Shown one piece after another: positions 6,980-7,940 of a stretch of DNA of 7,940 bases (within the stretch, counting starts at the first letter, position 1; the number at the start of each line of letters is the position of its first letter). Made by a program: the position numbers and the translations under genes. The notes below the pieces were generated by a model, which saw only the letters and a program-made list of their open reading frames with translations, searched no databases and was not told where the DNA came from. The DNA comes from Peptococcaceae bacterium. Lineage in GTDB: Bacteria; Bacillota; DSM-12270; Thermacetogeniales; Thermacetogeniaceae. The stretch is from contig PKYJ01000010.1 of the NCBI GenBank assembly GCA_003132605.1, positions 1-7,940 of the forward strand, given 5' to 3'.

Positions 6980-7940
6980 TTGTACTGGGAGAACTACATT
7001 TTATCGCGTTCGCTGGACGAGGCTCTGTCCATGCTTGCTTGCTACGACGGGGGCGCGCAGGTGGTAGCCGGAGGCACGGATCTGGTGCTTCAGTTAAAGG
7101 AGAGAAAGCGTCAAGTTAAAGCCTTGGTAGATATCAGCAGGTTAACGGAATTAAAAGAAATCAGGAAGACGGACGGGTGGCTGCGGATCGGTGCTTTGAG
7201 CACGCATACCCAGATAGCCGGGTCGCCTCTGATCCAGGCCAGGGCCACGGCCCTGGCCGAAGCCGCTGCCTGCGTGGGGTCGACACAGGTCCGCAATGCG
7301 GGTACGGTGGGCGGCAATGTAGTGAATGCCCTACCTGCCGCCGACACCTCGATAGCCTTACTTGCCCTCGACGCCAGGGCGACCATCGTTTCCGAAAAGG
7401 GAGAAACAATCCGGCCGCTAAGCGATCTTTTTCGCGGAGTGGGGCAGTCCACGGTTGACCCGACAACCGAAATTGTCAGTGAATTCCTGCTTCCGTTGTC
7501 TTCCGGCCGGACAGCGAGTTCCTTTAAGCGGCTGTCCAGGCGCAAGGCACTAGGGTTGCCCATTTTGAACGCTGCCATCGACGTGGAACTTACCTCCGAC
7601 TTGAAGAACTTTCGTGGGGTGCGGATTGCAGTCGGACCCGTGGCGCCTGTACCATGGCGGGCAAGGGATGCGGAGGCGTTACTCGAGGGGTCTCCGGTCA
7701 GCGGAAAGCTGATCAGGGAAGCCTGCCTGCTCGCGGCTGAAAAAGCGATGCCCCGGGACAGTTTGAGGGGCAGCGCGGCGTACCGCCGGGAAATGGTGAA
7801 AGTCCTGGTTTACCGGGCGATCAGAGCAGCGGTGGAAAAACTGGGGGGGTGCATTGAATGGATAGGGAGCCCAAGTGTCAAACTTGGGGGATTAGCGGCG
7901 CTGCATGATAGTGCCGATATCGTTATGATAACTGTTTCAT
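6980..7940 (+). CDS. Molybdenum hydroxylase FAD-binding subunit (XdhB/CoxM family), runs off the right edge
   Basis: The frame is open for all 320 codons to the window end. The medium subunit passes electrons from the 2Fe-2S subunit to its acceptor. Visible family features: the start MYWENYILSRSLDEAL, FAD pyrophosphate loop VAGGTDLVLQLK (29-40), RIGALSTHTQIA (69-80), and the second FAD motif VRNAGTVGGNVVNALPAADT (104-123). A CO-dehydrogenase flavoprotein C-terminal domain (about 180-290) ends in SAAYRREMVKVLVYRAI, where such subunits normally finish. Residues past about 290 are surplus and resemble the start of an XdhC-type protein. A TGA at 7855-7857 directly followed by ATG 7858 lies in the +2 frame just after a run of seven Gs (7843-7849), so one missing G could have hidden the true stop. 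The gene follows the chimeric ORF by 29 bp. No 2Fe-2S subunit is visible. Confidence 0.88.
   Translation, partial: MYWENYILSRSLDEALSMLACYDGGAQVVAGGTDLVLQLKERKRQVKALVDISRLTELKEIRKTDGWLRIGALSTHTQIAGSPLIQARATALAEAAACVGSTQVRNAGTVGGNVVNALPAADTSIALLALDARATIVSEKGETIRPLSDLFRGVGQSTVDPTTEIVSEFLLPLSSGRTASSFKRLSRRKALGLPILNAAIDVELTSDLKNFRGVRIAVGPVAPVPWRARDAEALLEGSPVSGKLIREACLLAAEKAMPRDSLRGSAAYRREMVKVLVYRAIRAAVEKLGGCIEWIGSPSVKLGGLAALHDSADIVMITVS
7858..7940 (+). CDS. Possible start of an XdhC/CoxI-like maturation protein, frame disturbed, truncated by window edge
   Basis: Near the right edge the FAD-subunit frame reads LAALHDSADIVMITVS, like the N-terminus of XdhC/CoxI proteins that insert or protect the molybdenum cofactor, just before their GSxPRxxG motif. 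The natural start would be ATG 7858, right after TGA 7855-7857, but that frame closes at TGA 7906-7908 after 16 codons. Removing one G from the G5 run at 7886-7890 would join ATG 7858 to the XdhC-like frame. Only about 16 residues support the assignment, so it is tentative. Confidence 0.3.

Overview
The window looks like an accessory catabolic locus from a thermophilic or anaerobic Firmicute of the Moorella / Thermoanaerobacterales / Desulfotomaculum kind. This is an inference from the fairly high GC, the purine-rich Shine-Dalgarno sequences (AAGGAGG, GAGGAGG), the use of GTG and TTG starts, and the enzyme set. All convincing genes lie on the + strand, closely spaced, and nearly the whole window is coding.

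Layout. (1) The left edge holds the last 199 codons of a molybdenum-hydroxylase large subunit (xanthine dehydrogenase family), ending at 601. (2) A short regulatory region (602-753) carries a three-unit, 32-bp-spaced operator array, including a perfect 16-bp palindrome, woven around a good sigma-A-type promoter. (3) Then come a class I dihydroorotase (pyrC-like, 754-2049), an aspartate carbamoyltransferase catalytic chain (pyrB-like, 2134-3102), a possible 37-residue peptide ORF (3120-3233) and a carbamate kinase (arcC-like, 3240-4178). (4) Three bases later starts a 922-codon chimeric ORF (4182-6950). Its first ~617 residues are a molybdenum-hydroxylase large subunit without its C-terminus, and its last ~305 residues are a nickel-pincer lactate racemase (LarA) homologue without its N-terminus. 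(5) The FAD subunit of a molybdenum hydroxylase starts with TTG at 6980 and runs off the right edge, with an XdhC-like tail that appears in the same frame.

How the genes may work together. Dihydroorotase, carbamoyltransferase and carbamate kinase in one transcription unit, with no other pyr gene visible and no recognisable PyrR attenuator, suggest the reverse of pyrimidine synthesis: ring opening to an N-carbamoyl amino acid, phosphorolysis to carbamoyl phosphate, and ATP formation by carbamate kinase. Flanking molybdenum hydroxylase genes recall the E. coli xdhABC-ygeVWXY-hyuA-yqeA locus and related purine-degradation clusters, although here the amidohydrolase and transferase carry true dihydroorotase and ATCase active-site residues. 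The substrate cannot be read from the sequence.

The most striking feature is the XDH::LarA chimera. Each half lacks an essential catalytic residue (the XDH glutamate, the first LarA histidine) and the junction overlaps a GATC site. It is therefore either a natural deletion fusion, a pseudogene, or a cloning or assembly chimera; these need to be separated before any new function is claimed.
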